A DNA stretch of 9,027 nt from Caulobacteraceae bacterium (GCA_947452665.1 CANGEH010000070.1:1-9027), one strand, 5' to 3'; numbered from the stretch's first letter, positions 1 to 7,191 are shown. A program made the numbers and translations. Notes: a model not told the origin generated them from the letters alone.

Positions 1-39
1 ACCTGGCACATCCTTTCGGGGCCGACTGCGTAAGAATAC

Positions 40-68
40 TTGACCGCAGCGCTTGGTCTTCCTATGTC
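40..68 (+). promoter_or_regulatory. Weak candidate promoter for the iscR-suf operon
   Basis: TTGACC at 40-45 is a good -35 match. It is followed after 17 nt by TATGTC at 63-68, which matches only the first three bases of a TATAAT -10 box. An imperfect inverted repeat, CTGCG (26-30) and CGCAG (45-49), brackets the -35 region, and a nearly co-centred AAG-AATA-CTT lies inside it, so an operator overlapping the promoter is possible. Operons of this kind are commonly repressed by their own holo-IscR, but I cannot match a defined IscR site here. The rest of positions 1-160 holds no gene I can support. Confidence 0.22.
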
Positions 69-160
69 CATTCCGAACCGGCCAGACGTCATCGGACCGT
101 AAGGCGGCGGTATGTAGCACAGGCGGCGGATGATGCGCGTGAATTCTGCAAGGATAGGCC

Positions 161-601
161 ATGCAACTGAGTACTAAAGGGCGTTATGCGGTGATGGCCA
201 TGGCGGATCTGGCCAAACAGACCGACGAAAAGGCGGTTTCCCTCGCCGATATCGCTTCGCGTCAAGAAATCAGCCTATCCTATCTGGAGCAATTGTTTGC
301 CAGGTTGCGCCGGGGCGGCCTAGTCAAGAGCGTGCGTGGGCCTGGCGGCGGCTATCGGCTGGCCCGCCCTGCGCATGAAACCTCGGTCGCGGACATTGTG
401 CTGGCGGTAAATGAACCCCTGCGGGCGACTCGCTGCGCCGGTCAAGGTTCGCCCAAGGGCTGTATGCTGGGCGGCGAGCGCTGCCTGACCCATAATCTGT
501 GGGAACAGATGGGCCACCAAATTCACAGCTATCTGGCCGGGGTCAGCCTGGACGATGTGGCGAGTGGGCGATTGTCCACGGCGACGGCGCGGGCGGCATA
601 G
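161..601 (+). CDS. iscR: Rrf2-family iron-sulfur cluster-sensing regulator, IscR type
   Basis: This 146-residue cytoplasmic DNA-binding regulator would sense Fe-S status and control the operon it heads. The start MQLSTKGRYAV matches the IscR N-terminus (MRLTSKGRYAV in E. coli). A winged helix-turn-helix fills about residues 1-70, with the typical stretches ISLSYLEQLF (37-46) and SVRGPGGGYRL (57-67) of the recognition helix and wing. Cluster ligands are C92, C101 and C108, with H111 in the CLTH motif, equivalent to C92, C98, C104 and H107 of E. coli IscR. The C92-C101 spacing is longer than in E. coli (8 intervening residues against 5). An AAGGA at 150-154 lies 6 nt before the ATG. Its stop is 11 nt before the next gene, so it is the first gene of the suf operon. 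Keeping all four ligands suggests a true cluster-binding sensor. Which promoters it controls is inference. Confidence 0.93.
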   Translation: MQLSTKGRYAVMAMADLAKQTDEKAVSLADIASRQEISLSYLEQLFARLRRGGLVKSVRGPGGGYRLARPAHETSVADIVLAVNEPLRATRCAGQGSPKGCMLGGERCLTHNLWEQMGHQIHSYLAGVSLDDVASGRLSTATARAA

Positions 602-605
602 GGAA
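600..605 (+). promoter_or_regulatory. Ribosome binding site deciding the GTG start at 613
   Basis: AGGGAA overlaps the iscR stop codon (TAG, 599-601) and lies 7 nt before the GTG at 613. That GTG begins the protein just ahead of the conserved YLDNNAT motif. The reading frame stays open upstream to an ATG at 499, but that start would lie inside iscR and add 38 residues with no family counterpart. The GTG is therefore preferred. Confidence 0.6.
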
Positions 606-612
606 CCTGGCT

Positions 613-1758
613 GTGTCTGGCGTCTATCTCGATAATAATGCCACCGCCCCGGTGCGGCCTCAAGCGCGTGAGGCTGTGAACGCTGCCCTGAGCCTGGTTG
701 GCAATCCTTCCTCCGTCCATAGCGCGGGCCGGACGGCGCGGGCCTTGGTTGAGACGGCGCGTGAGGCTGTAGCGGCCCTGATCAGCGTGCCTGCTTCGAC
801 GATTGTTTTTACCAGTGGCGGCACTGAGGCCAATGCCTTGGCGATTGAGAGCGCGGTGGCGAGCGGATGTCGCCGCCTACTAATCGGCGCGACCGAGCAC
901 GACTGCGTTACCCAAACGGCGCTGGCCAGCGGCGCGGCCGTCGATGTCTGGCCGGTGGACGCGCACGGCGTTGCTGATCTGAACTGGCTTGCTGAGCGTT
1001 TATCGGCTTGGAACCCGTCAGAGGGTCGTCCGTTTGCAGCTCTTATGCTCGCCAATAATGAGACGGGCGTTATTCAGCCGACGGCGCAGGCGGCCGAAGC
1101 CTTGCGCGCCCATAATGGCTGGCTGCATGTCGATGCCGTTCAGGCGGCGGGCAAGATGGTGGTGGATGGGCGCGGTTGCGGCGCCGATAGCTTGGCCCTT
1201 TCTGCTCACAAGATTGGCGGGCCGCAAGGCACGGGGGCCCTGACCTTTGGCCCACGCGCCACCTTGATGCGGCGGCTGCACGGCGGCGGGCAGGAGCGCG
1301 GCCGCCGGGCGGGCACTGAAAATCTCTCCGGCATTGCGGGCTTTGGCGCGGCGGCTGAGGTCTGTCGTAACGCTATTGAACACTTGGCGGTTCAGGCCAG
1401 TTGGCGGGAGGCGGCCGTGGCCAAAATTCTTAACCATGCCTCCGTCGAAGTGATGGGCGAGGCTGGGCCGCGCCTACCCAACACCCTATGTTTAGCTATG
1501 GAAGGTTTTGCCGCCGATTTGCAGGTGATGAGCCTGGATCTGGCCGGGATCATGGTCTCGACCGGTTCGGCCTGTTCCTCCGGCAAGGTGCGGCCAAGCC
1601 CGGTGCTCAGTGCCATGGGCCATGAGCACCTAGCCGGATGCGCCATTCGCGTCAGTGGTGGCTGGGCAACGACTGAAGACGATTGGAACCGATTTGCGGA
1701 TGCTTGGCTTGAAGCCTTTGTCCGCCATCAGTCCCGCAGACCCGCCACGGCGGCTTGA
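613..1758 (+). CDS. Cysteine desulfurase, group I (IscS/NifS-like), PLP-dependent
   Basis: A 381-residue fold-type I aminotransferase that would convert L-cysteine to alanine and hold the sulfur as a persulfide for cluster assembly in the cytoplasm. Seen, numbering from the GTG start: YLDNNATAPV at the N-terminus; the cofactor-stacking His H96 (ATEHD); D174 and Q177 (VDAVQ), which contact the PLP ring; the Schiff-base lysine K200 in SAHKIGGPQGTG; the RRAGTEN loop (231-237); and the nucleophile C321 in STGSACSSGKVRPS. This extended Cys loop marks group I (IscS/NifS) rather than SufS. The protein ends about 20 residues after the conserved fold and seems to lack the C-terminal tail that E. coli IscS uses to bind IscU; no iscU is nearby. 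It follows iscR by 11 nt and precedes sufB by 16 nt. Databases may name it iscS, nifS or sufS, so I give no symbol. Confidence 0.92.
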   Translation: MSGVYLDNNATAPVRPQAREAVNAALSLVGNPSSVHSAGRTARALVETAREAVAALISVPASTIVFTSGGTEANALAIESAVASGCRRLLIGATEHDCVTQTALASGAAVDVWPVDAHGVADLNWLAERLSAWNPSEGRPFAALMLANNETGVIQPTAQAAEALRAHNGWLHVDAVQAAGKMVVDGRGCGADSLALSAHKIGGPQGTGALTFGPRATLMRRLHGGGQERGRRAGTENLSGIAGFGAAAEVCRNAIEHLAVQASWREAAVAKILNHASVEVMGEAGPRLPNTLCLAMEGFAADLQVMSLDLAGIMVSTGSACSSGKVRPSPVLSAMGHEHLAGCAIRVSGGWATTEDDWNRFADAWLEAFVRHQSRRPATAA

Positions 1759-1774
1759 GGGACAGGAGTAGAGT

Positions 1775-3241
1775 ATGGCAGCGGTCAAACAGACCATCGA
1801 TCAGGTTGAACAGCTAGAGGCCTATGAGCACGGTTTTGTCACCGATATTGCCCAGGACTTCGCGCCCAAGGGCCTGAGCGAAGACATTGTGCGGTTCATT
1901 TCGGCCAAGAAGCAGGAGCCGGACTGGATGCTGCAATGGCGTCTGGAGGCCTATGCCCGCTGGCTGGCCATGGATGCGCCGGACTGGGCCAAGGTCAGCT
2001 TTCCCAAGATTGACTTCCAAGACCTCTATTACTATGCCGCCCCCAGCCAAAAGGCCGGGCCCATGAGCCTGGATGAGGTCGATCCGGAGCTATTAAAAAC
2101 CTATGCCAAGCTGGGCATTCCCTTGCGCGAGCAAGAAGTCCTAGCCGGGGTTCAGGGCGCGCCGCGCTATGCCGTCGATGCGGTGTTTGACAGTGTTTCA
2201 GTGGTCACGACCTTTAAGAATGAACTGGCCGAGGTCGGGGTGATTTTCTGCTCGTTTAGCGAGGCGGTGCGCGAGCATCCCGACCTGATCAAGCGCTATC
2301 TGGGCACGGTGGTGCCGACCACCGACAATTATTATGCCTGTCTGAACAGTGCGGTGTTTTCCGATGGCTCGTTTGTCTATGTACCGCCGGGCGTGCGCTG
2401 TCCGATGGAGCTATCGACCTATTTCCGCATCAATGCGCAAAATACTGGCCAGTTTGAGCGCACACTGATTATTGCCGATAAGGGAGCCTATGTCTCTTAT
2501 CTTGAGGGCTGCACAGCGCCCCAACGCGACGAAAACCAGCTGCATGCGGCGGTGGTCGAGTTGGTCGTGTTGGACGATGCGGAGATCAAGTATTCTACCG
2601 TCCAGAACTGGTATCCGGGCGATGCGGAGGGCAAGGGCGGCATCTATAATTTCGTCACCAAGCGCGCCGATTGCCGTGGTGACCGCTCCAAAGTGTCCTG
2701 GACACAGGTCGAGACCGGCTCGGCCGTGACCTGGAAATATCCGTCCTGCATCCTGCGCGGAGATGACAGTGTCGGGGAGTTCTATTCGATCGCCATCACC
2801 AATGGACACCAGCAGGCCGATACCGGAACCAAGATGATCCATCTTGGCAAGAATACGCGCTCACGCATTATTTCTAAAGGTATTTCGGCGGGGAAATCAT
2901 CCAATACCTATCGTGGTTTGGTCTCGGCCCATGCCAAGGCGACGGGCACGCGAAACTTTACCCAGTGCGACAGCTTGCTGATCGGCAAGGCGTCGGGTGC
3001 CCATACTGTGCCCTATATTGAGGCGCGCAATGCCTCGTCCAAATTCGAGCATGAGGCCACCACCACGCGCCTGTCGGATGATCAGCTGTTTTATGTGATG
3101 CAGCGCGGCCTATCGCAGGAAGAGGCGGTGCAATTGCTGGTCAATGGTTTTGTCCGCGAGGTGCTGCAAGAACTGCCGATGGAGTTTGCCGTCGAGGCGC
3201 AAAAGCTTGTGGCGATCAGCCTTGAGGGCAGTGTCGGATGA
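1775..3241 (+). CDS. sufB: Fe-S cluster scaffold protein SufB
   Basis: Main scaffold subunit of the cytoplasmic SufBCD complex, on which sulfur and iron are assembled into a cluster. At 488 residues it has the usual SufB length. Seen: an N-terminal helical region (about 1-130), a long beta-helix core rich in short polar repeats, and a C-terminal helical domain ending in LVAISLEGSVG, a SufB hallmark. C246 in YLEGCTAPQ corresponds to E. coli C254, reported to receive sulfur. C398 in FTQCDSLLIG corresponds to C405, and H426/E427 in FEHEATT to the H433/E434 region, all implicated in cluster formation at the SufB-SufD interface. AGGAG at 1764-1768 lies 6 nt before the ATG. It sits 16 nt after the desulfurase gene and 56 nt before sufC. 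Residue roles come from work on the E. coli family; the alignment is by eye. Confidence 0.97.
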   Translation: MAAVKQTIDQVEQLEAYEHGFVTDIAQDFAPKGLSEDIVRFISAKKQEPDWMLQWRLEAYARWLAMDAPDWAKVSFPKIDFQDLYYYAAPSQKAGPMSLDEVDPELLKTYAKLGIPLREQEVLAGVQGAPRYAVDAVFDSVSVVTTFKNELAEVGVIFCSFSEAVREHPDLIKRYLGTVVPTTDNYYACLNSAVFSDGSFVYVPPGVRCPMELSTYFRINAQNTGQFERTLIIADKGAYVSYLEGCTAPQRDENQLHAAVVELVVLDDAEIKYSTVQNWYPGDAEGKGGIYNFVTKRADCRGDRSKVSWTQVETGSAVTWKYPSCILRGDDSVGEFYSIAITNGHQQADTGTKMIHLGKNTRSRIISKGISAGKSSNTYRGLVSAHAKATGTRNFTQCDSLLIGKASGAHTVPYIEARNASSKFEHEATTTRLSDDQLFYVMQRGLSQEEAVQLLVNGFVREVLQELPMEFAVEAQKLVAISLEGSVG

Positions 3242-3297
3242 TCCTGCTTGCCGTCTTTTCACCCCTATCCAGACCCGATCTGAAAGTTATCTAAGTC

Positions 3298-4047
3298 ATG
3301 TTGTCTGTTTCCAATCTGCACGTCGCCGTTGGCGGTACTGAAATCCTAAAAGGCCTGTCGCTGGAGATTCCAGCCGGCGAGGTTCATGCTGTCATGGGCC
3401 CCAATGGCGCGGGCAAGTCGACCCTGTCCTATACCCTGGCCGGGCGTCAGGGTTATGAGGTCACTTCGGGCTCAGCCAGCCTGAACGGCGAAGACCTCTT
3501 GGCCATGGCCGCCAATGAACGCGCCGCAAAGGGTCTATTCTTGTCGTTCCAGTATCCGCTGGAAATTCCAGGCGTGCCCAGCCTGACCTTTATCCGCACC
3601 GCCCTGAACGCTCAGCGCAAGGCGCGCGGCGAGGACGAGATCGGCGCGCCTGCGTTTCTAAAGCTTGCCCGTGAACAGGCGGCCAAGCTCAAGATCGAAT
3701 TTGATATGCTCAAGCGGCCCTTGAATGTCGGCTTCTCTGGCGGTGAGAAGAAGCGGATGGAAATCTTTCAAATGGCTATGCTTTCGCCGCAATTTCTCAT
3801 TCTTGATGAGACCGATTCCGGCCTCGATATTGACGCCTTGCGGATCGTATCCGAAGGGGTCAATGCCCTGCGTAGTCCTGAGCGTGGCATGTTGGTGATT
3901 ACCCATTATCAGCGCCTGCTCGACTATATCAAACCCGACCGCGTGCATGTGCTGGCGGGCGGCAAGATTGTCGCTTCTGGCGGCCCAGAACTGGCGCTTG
4001 AGCTGGAAGACACCGGCTATGATCGCTTTGCCCAGGCCGCCGCATGA
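3298..4047 (+). CDS. sufC: SUF system ATPase SufC
   Basis: Soluble ABC-type ATPase (249 residues) that binds SufB and SufD; ATP-driven dimerisation opens the SufB-SufD interface for cluster assembly. It is not a transporter, and no membrane partner is encoded here. Seen: Walker A GPNGAGKS with K40, the Q-loop Q85 in FLSFQYP, the signature FSGGEKKR (146-153), Walker B FLILDE with D170 and E171, and the switch H203 in ITHYQ. The signature with two lysines and the long YEVTSGSASLNGEDL stretch are typical of SufC. Unlike most genes in this operon it follows a 56-nt gap (3242-3297) and has no clear Shine-Dalgarno sequence; only a poor GAAAG (3282-3286) lies upstream. Its stop overlaps the sufD start as ATGA, which suggests translational coupling. 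Confidence 0.97.
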   Translation: MLSVSNLHVAVGGTEILKGLSLEIPAGEVHAVMGPNGAGKSTLSYTLAGRQGYEVTSGSASLNGEDLLAMAANERAAKGLFLSFQYPLEIPGVPSLTFIRTALNAQRKARGEDEIGAPAFLKLAREQAAKLKIEFDMLKRPLNVGFSGGEKKRMEIFQMAMLSPQFLILDETDSGLDIDALRIVSEGVNALRSPERGMLVITHYQRLLDYIKPDRVHVLAGGKIVASGGPELALELEDTGYDRFAQAAA

Positions 4048-5093
4048 GCGTTTCTGAAGCCCTAAAAAGCCGTGACGCGAGCCTGCTGCCCAGTCGCCGC
4101 GATGAGGCCTGGCGCTATACGGACCTGCGTGCGGCGGTGCGGACCATTCCAGAGCCGTCACCGCTCGGCACAGTGCCCGCCGCTCCGGGGCCCTTTGCGG
4201 CGATCAAGGCGGATCGAGCCCTGGTCATCATCAATGGTCGTGGCCCCGAGGTCCTAAGCCTTGATACCGGTCAAGTCCTCTGCGTTGAGCTGCGCCTTGT
4301 CGCTGATAGCCACGCCACCTCGCACCAGTCCGACCTCCGGATCGATCTGGCTTCTGGCGCGCATCTGACCCTTTTGGAAAGCCATGAGGGAAGGGGCGCG
4401 GCCTATCTGAGCTCGGCCAATCTCATCGTTCATCTCGCCGAGGGCGCCAGCCTTGAGCGCGTAGTGATCCTGGATGAACCCAGCGATGCGGTGAGTGTCA
4501 TTACCGCCGACATCACCCTGTCGCCCGGTGCGAGCCTGAAACAGACCGTCCTAACCCGCGGGGCCTCGCGCCAACGCTTTGAGACACAAGTGACCCACCC
4601 CGGCGGCGGGGCCAGTGTGCGGCTCGACGGGGTCTATATGTTGGCGGACAAGTGCCATACCGACCTGACCACGATTGTGACCCATGTCGGCCCCGGCGGC
4701 ACTACCGATCAATTGACCAAGGGTGCGGTGCGCGATGCCTCTCGAGCTGTGTTTCAAGGCCAAATCCAAGTCCAGCCCGGCGCAGACCAGACCGATGCCC
4801 GAATGGGCCACCATGCCCTGATCTTGTCCGATCGTGCAGAAATCGATGCCAAGCCCGAGTTGGAAATCTTTGCCGATGACGTGTCTTGCGCGCATGGCAA
4901 TACGGTCGGGGCCCTGGATGAAGACGCCCTGTTTTACATCTGCTCGCGCGGTGTGCCGCTCGATCAGGCCCGCGCCATGCTGGTCCAGGCCTTTGGCCTA
5001 GAAGTGATCGGCCGGATCGAGACCGAGGCGGTTCGCGAGGTTGCTCAGGCCTGGCTGGCTGAGGTCGGGGCAGGAGGGTCTGATGGCCTTTGA
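4044..5093 (+). CDS. sufD: Fe-S cluster assembly protein SufD
   Basis: SufB paralogue (349 residues) that pairs with SufB and SufC in the SufBC2D scaffold complex and is linked to iron acquisition. Seen: an N-terminal DEAWRYTDLRA motif (20-30), common in SufD; a beta-helix core from about 60 to 275; and the C-terminal motif DDVSCAHGNTVG (278-289), followed by ALFYICSRGVPLDQARAM, the shared SufB/SufD helical domain. H284 corresponds to E. coli H360 at the SufB-SufD interface, and C282 precedes it as in the family. It is shorter than E. coli SufD (423 residues), mainly in the N-terminal half, as is common for alphaproteobacterial forms. The start codon overlaps the sufC stop by 4 nt, and its 3' end carries the sufS ribosome binding site, so all three are likely translated in a coupled way. 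Confidence 0.95.
   Translation: MSVSEALKSRDASLLPSRRDEAWRYTDLRAAVRTIPEPSPLGTVPAAPGPFAAIKADRALVIINGRGPEVLSLDTGQVLCVELRLVADSHATSHQSDLRIDLASGAHLTLLESHEGRGAAYLSSANLIVHLAEGASLERVVILDEPSDAVSVITADITLSPGASLKQTVLTRGASRQRFETQVTHPGGGASVRLDGVYMLADKCHTDLTTIVTHVGPGGTTDQLTKGAVRDASRAVFQGQIQVQPGADQTDARMGHHALILSDRAEIDAKPELEIFADDVSCAHGNTVGALDEDALFYICSRGVPLDQARAMLVQAFGLEVIGRIETEAVREVAQAWLAEVGAGGSDGL
5072..5077 (+). promoter_or_regulatory. Ribosome binding site deciding the sufS start at 5083
   Basis: AGGAGG, a near-perfect Shine-Dalgarno sequence, lies inside the last codons of sufD, 5 nt before the ATG at 5083. That ATG begins MAFDVAAIREEFP, which aligns with known SufS N-termini. The frame is open further upstream to a TTG at 5041, but that start has no such support. 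Confidence 0.7.
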
Positions 5094-6300
5094 CGTCGCC
5101 GCCATTCGCGAGGAATTTCCGATCCTGGCGCGCCAGGTCAATGACCGGCCCCTCGTCTATCTCGATAGCGCAGCCTCGGCGCAAAAGCCCTGGGCTGTGA
5201 TCGAGTCCATGAATAAGGTGATGGAGTCTTCCTACGCCAATGTGCACAGGGGCCTGCATACCCTGGCCAATGAAACCACGGACGCGTTTGAGGCGGCCCG
5301 GGCCAGCATCGCGCGCCTGATCGGTTCGCCATCGCCCGATCAGATCGTCTTTACCAAGGGCGCGACCGAGGCGATCAATCTGGTTGCGGCCAGCTTTGGT
5401 CAGCGCCTGACCGCGGGCGACGAGATCATCCTGTCGGTGATGGAACATCACGCCAATATCGTCCCCTGGCACTTTTTGCGCCAAAGCCGGGGCGTGGTGC
5501 TGAAATTTGTGCCTGTGCTGGATGATGGCCAACTGGACATGGCCGCTTATCGCGCCCTGCTGGGTCCGCGCACGCGGCTGGTGGCCTTGAGCCACATGTC
5601 CAATGTGCTGGGCACCGTCAATCCGGCCGCTGAAATTATCGAGGCGGCCCATGCGCAGGGCGTGCCCGTCTTGCTCGATGGCTGTCAGGCCGTGCCGCAC
5701 CAAGTTGTGAATGTGTCGGAATTAGACGCTGATTTTTATGTCTTTTCAGGCCACAAATTATACGGCCCAACCGGCATTGGCGTGCTCTATGGCAGGGCCG
5801 ATCTTTTGGCCTCCATGCCGCCCTACCAAGGCGGCGGCGAGATGATTGCCTCGGTCAGTCTGGCGAGCGTTACCTATGCTGAGCCGCCGCACCGGTTTGA
5901 GGCGGGAACCCCGGCGATCATCGAAGCCATAGGGCTCGGCGCGGCAGCAGACTGGATGATGGGCCAGGACCGAGCCGCCATCGCCGCCCACGAACACGCC
6001 CTCTATGACCGCGCGGTTGAGGGGCTTGCCGGCATGAATGGGCTAAGGGTCCTTGGCACTGCGCCGGGCAAGGGCGCGATCATGAGCTTTATCCTTGAGG
6101 GCGCCCACGCCCATGATGTGGCCCAGATTCTCGATCGCTATGGCGTTGCCGTGCGCGCCGGTGCGCATTGTGCCGAGCCCTTGATGCAGCGCTTTGGCAT
6201 AACCTCCAGTGCCAGGGCCTCATTTGCCCTCTATAATACGCTTGAAGAGGTCGATGTTTTTGTCGATGCCTTGCGACGCGCCCAAACCTTTTTCGCCTAG
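5083..6300 (+). CDS. sufS: Cysteine desulfurase SufS (group II), PLP-dependent
   Basis: Second desulfurase of the operon, 405 residues against 406 in E. coli SufS. It takes sulfur from L-cysteine and normally hands the persulfide to SufE or SufU, which passes it to SufB. Seen: YLDSAASAQKP near the N-terminus, ANVHRGLHTL (52-61), the EHHANIVPW motif with the PLP-stacking His, D199 and Q202 in LDGCQAV, the Schiff-base K225 in FSGHKLYGPTGIG, RFEAGTP, and the nucleophile C363 in RAGAHCAEPLM. The compact Cys loop identifies group II. C201, beside the PLP-binding D199, replaces the Ala of E. coli SufS. The gene overlaps sufD by 11 nt and is preceded by a strong ribosome binding site. No sufE or sufU gene follows, so the transfer partner would be encoded elsewhere. 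Confidence 0.96.
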   Translation: MAFDVAAIREEFPILARQVNDRPLVYLDSAASAQKPWAVIESMNKVMESSYANVHRGLHTLANETTDAFEAARASIARLIGSPSPDQIVFTKGATEAINLVAASFGQRLTAGDEIILSVMEHHANIVPWHFLRQSRGVVLKFVPVLDDGQLDMAAYRALLGPRTRLVALSHMSNVLGTVNPAAEIIEAAHAQGVPVLLDGCQAVPHQVVNVSELDADFYVFSGHKLYGPTGIGVLYGRADLLASMPPYQGGGEMIASVSLASVTYAEPPHRFEAGTPAIIEAIGLGAAADWMMGQDRAAIAAHEHALYDRAVEGLAGMNGLRVLGTAPGKGAIMSFILEGAHAHDVAQILDRYGVAVRAGAHCAEPLMQRFGITSSARASFALYNTLEEVDVFVDALRRAQTFFA

Positions 6301-6318
6301 ACGCACAAAGTGAACCCG

Positions 6319-6687
6319 ATGGACGATGCGAGCCCAAATCCTACCGCGACCGATAGCCTTGAGGCCATGAGCCAAGAGGATCTGGACCGCATGACCGATC
6401 TGTTGGTCGTCCAGCTCAAGACCGTGTTCGATCCGGAAATTCCGGTCGATATTTATGAGCTTGGCCTGATCTATAAGGTCGATCTGGCCGAGGATAAGTC
6501 TGTGGTCATTGACATGACCCTGACCGCGCCTGGCTGCCCGGTGGCAGGCGAAATGCCTGGCTGGGTCGAGGAGGCGATTATGAAGCTTCCAGAGCTGAAA
6601 TCGTGTAAGGTCAATCTGGTGTTTGATCCGCCGTGGGACCCCTCGCGGATGTCGGATGAAGCCAAGCTGCAATTGAACATGTTCTGA
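6319..6687 (+). CDS. sufT: SUF-associated DUF59/MIP18 protein SufT
   Basis: Small (122 residues) single-domain protein of the MIP18/DUF59 family, which aids maturation of Fe-S proteins; its exact chemistry is unsettled. Seen: an acidic, low-complexity N-terminal tail of about 20 residues, then FDPEIPVDIYELGLIY (37-52), LTAPGCP with the conserved C73, and the closing VNLVFDPPWDPSRMSDEAK, all diagnostic of this family. PaaD of phenylacetate degradation is a distant relative, but the suf context decides the name. The start is uncertain: GTG at 6310 is in frame and adds three residues (MNP). I chose ATG at 6319 because the weak AAAGTGA (6307-6313) is better placed for it. It lies just after sufS and 2 nt before sufA, so it is surely co-transcribed. 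Confidence 0.9.
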   Translation: MDDASPNPTATDSLEAMSQEDLDRMTDLLVVQLKTVFDPEIPVDIYELGLIYKVDLAEDKSVVIDMTLTAPGCPVAGEMPGWVEEAIMKLPELKSCKVNLVFDPPWDPSRMSDEAKLQLNMF

Positions 6688-6689
6688 TC

Positions 6690-7091
6690 ATGCAAGCCGA
6701 ACCCACACTTACGCCCCGCCCACGTCGTCCCCGGCCCAAGGTCGTCACCCTGACCGACCGCGCCGCTGATCGCGTGCGCGAAATCATGGACCGGGCCGAG
6801 CGGCCCTATATTGGCCTGCGCGTTGGGGTCAAGAATGGCGGCTGTGCGGGCCAGGAATATGTGCTGGACTATGCCGAGGCCGCTGAGCCCCTGGATGAGG
6901 TGGTCGAGGACCGGGGTGTGCGCATCCTGATCGATCCAAAGGCCATACTGTTTCTGATCGGCTCAGAAATTGATTATGAGACCACCCGCCTGTCATCGCG
7001 GTTTGTGTTTCATAACCCCAATGAGACCGATGCCTGTGGCTGCGGCGAAAGCGTGACCATTGTTCCGGCCAATCTGTCCGACATGGACTAG
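6690..7091 (+). CDS. sufA: A-type Fe-S carrier protein SufA (HesB/IscA family)
   Basis: Carrier of 133 residues expected to accept a cluster from SufBCD and deliver it to apo-proteins. Seen: the three conserved cysteines, C52 in KNGGCAGQEY, and C116 and C118 in the CGC motif of NETDACGCGES. Also seen are VTLTDRAADRVREIM at the start of the domain and LSSRFVFHNPNE (101-112), all standard for IscA/SufA. The first ~17 residues are rich in Pro and Arg and precede the conserved domain; they look like a flexible tail. The ATG lies 2 nt after the sufT stop without a clear Shine-Dalgarno sequence, which suggests coupling to sufT translation. It is the last suf gene; the hairpin repeats begin at its stop codon. 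ErpA or IscA would be alternative names by sequence, but the operon argues for SufA. Confidence 0.94.
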   Translation: MQAEPTLTPRPRRPRPKVVTLTDRAADRVREIMDRAERPYIGLRVGVKNGGCAGQEYVLDYAEAAEPLDEVVEDRGVRILIDPKAILFLIGSEIDYETTRLSSRFVFHNPNETDACGCGESVTIVPANLSDMD

Positions 7092-7130
7092 GGGCAATCC
7101 CCATTCGGCGGGGAATTTGCTTAGTTCCCG

Positions 7131-7174
7131 GCCCCATTCCCCGGCTTCGCCGGTACTTCCCCCAGAGGGGGAAG
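7131..7174 (-). repeat. Left REP-like module, inverted copy
   Basis: Read on the minus strand this gives an 8-bp stem with a 3-nt loop (CTTCCCCC-TCT-GGGGGAAG, 7174 to 7156), then a 5-bp stem CCGGC-GAA-GCCGG (7153 to 7141), then a G-rich tail ending GGGGC at 7131. The order, loop sequences (TCT, GAA) and tail match the right module, while the stem bases differ in compensating pairs. Confidence 0.65.
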
Positions 7175-7178
7175 ATTT
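7156..7178 (+). terminator. Candidate terminator of the suf operon
   Basis: A perfect 8-bp stem, CTTCCCCC (7156-7163) and GGGGGAAG (7167-7174), closes a 3-nt AGA loop and is followed by ATTT and then the T-rich stretch ACGTTGTT. It starts 65 nt after the sufA stop. The T-tract is weak for intrinsic termination, and the hairpin is also the left arm of the repeat pair, so it may act as a stem that protects the mRNA end rather than a true terminator. Confidence 0.4.
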
Positions 7179-7191
7179 ACGTTGTTCCAAT

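Noticed and set aside
1..92. Minus-strand frame from an ATG at 92 running off the left edge, as a possible divergent gene.
   Set aside because: There is no ribosome binding site, it uses rare codons (ATA, AGA, AGG), and about 30 residues show no recognisable motif.
3..170. Plus-strand frame open from the window edge to a TGA at 168-170, overlapping the iscR start.
   Set aside because: The translation is Arg-rich and resembles no protein end I know, it would overlap iscR, and an open stretch of this size occurs easily by chance in GC-rich DNA.
499..612. N-terminal extension of the group I desulfurase starting inside iscR.
   Set aside because: It would overlap iscR by about 100 nt and adds residues with no family counterpart; the GTG at 613 has a good ribosome binding site and fits the family N-terminus.
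3256..3292. Internal promoter before sufC (TTTTCA and TTATCT).
   Set aside because: The spacing between the two boxes is 25 nt, too long for a sigma-70 promoter, and each box is a poor match.
4702..5703. Long minus-strand open frame (333 codons) antisense to sufD and sufS.
   Set aside because: It is a shadow of codon bias in the GC-rich genes on the plus strand; its translation has low complexity and no recognisable domain, while both plus-strand genes are unmistakable.
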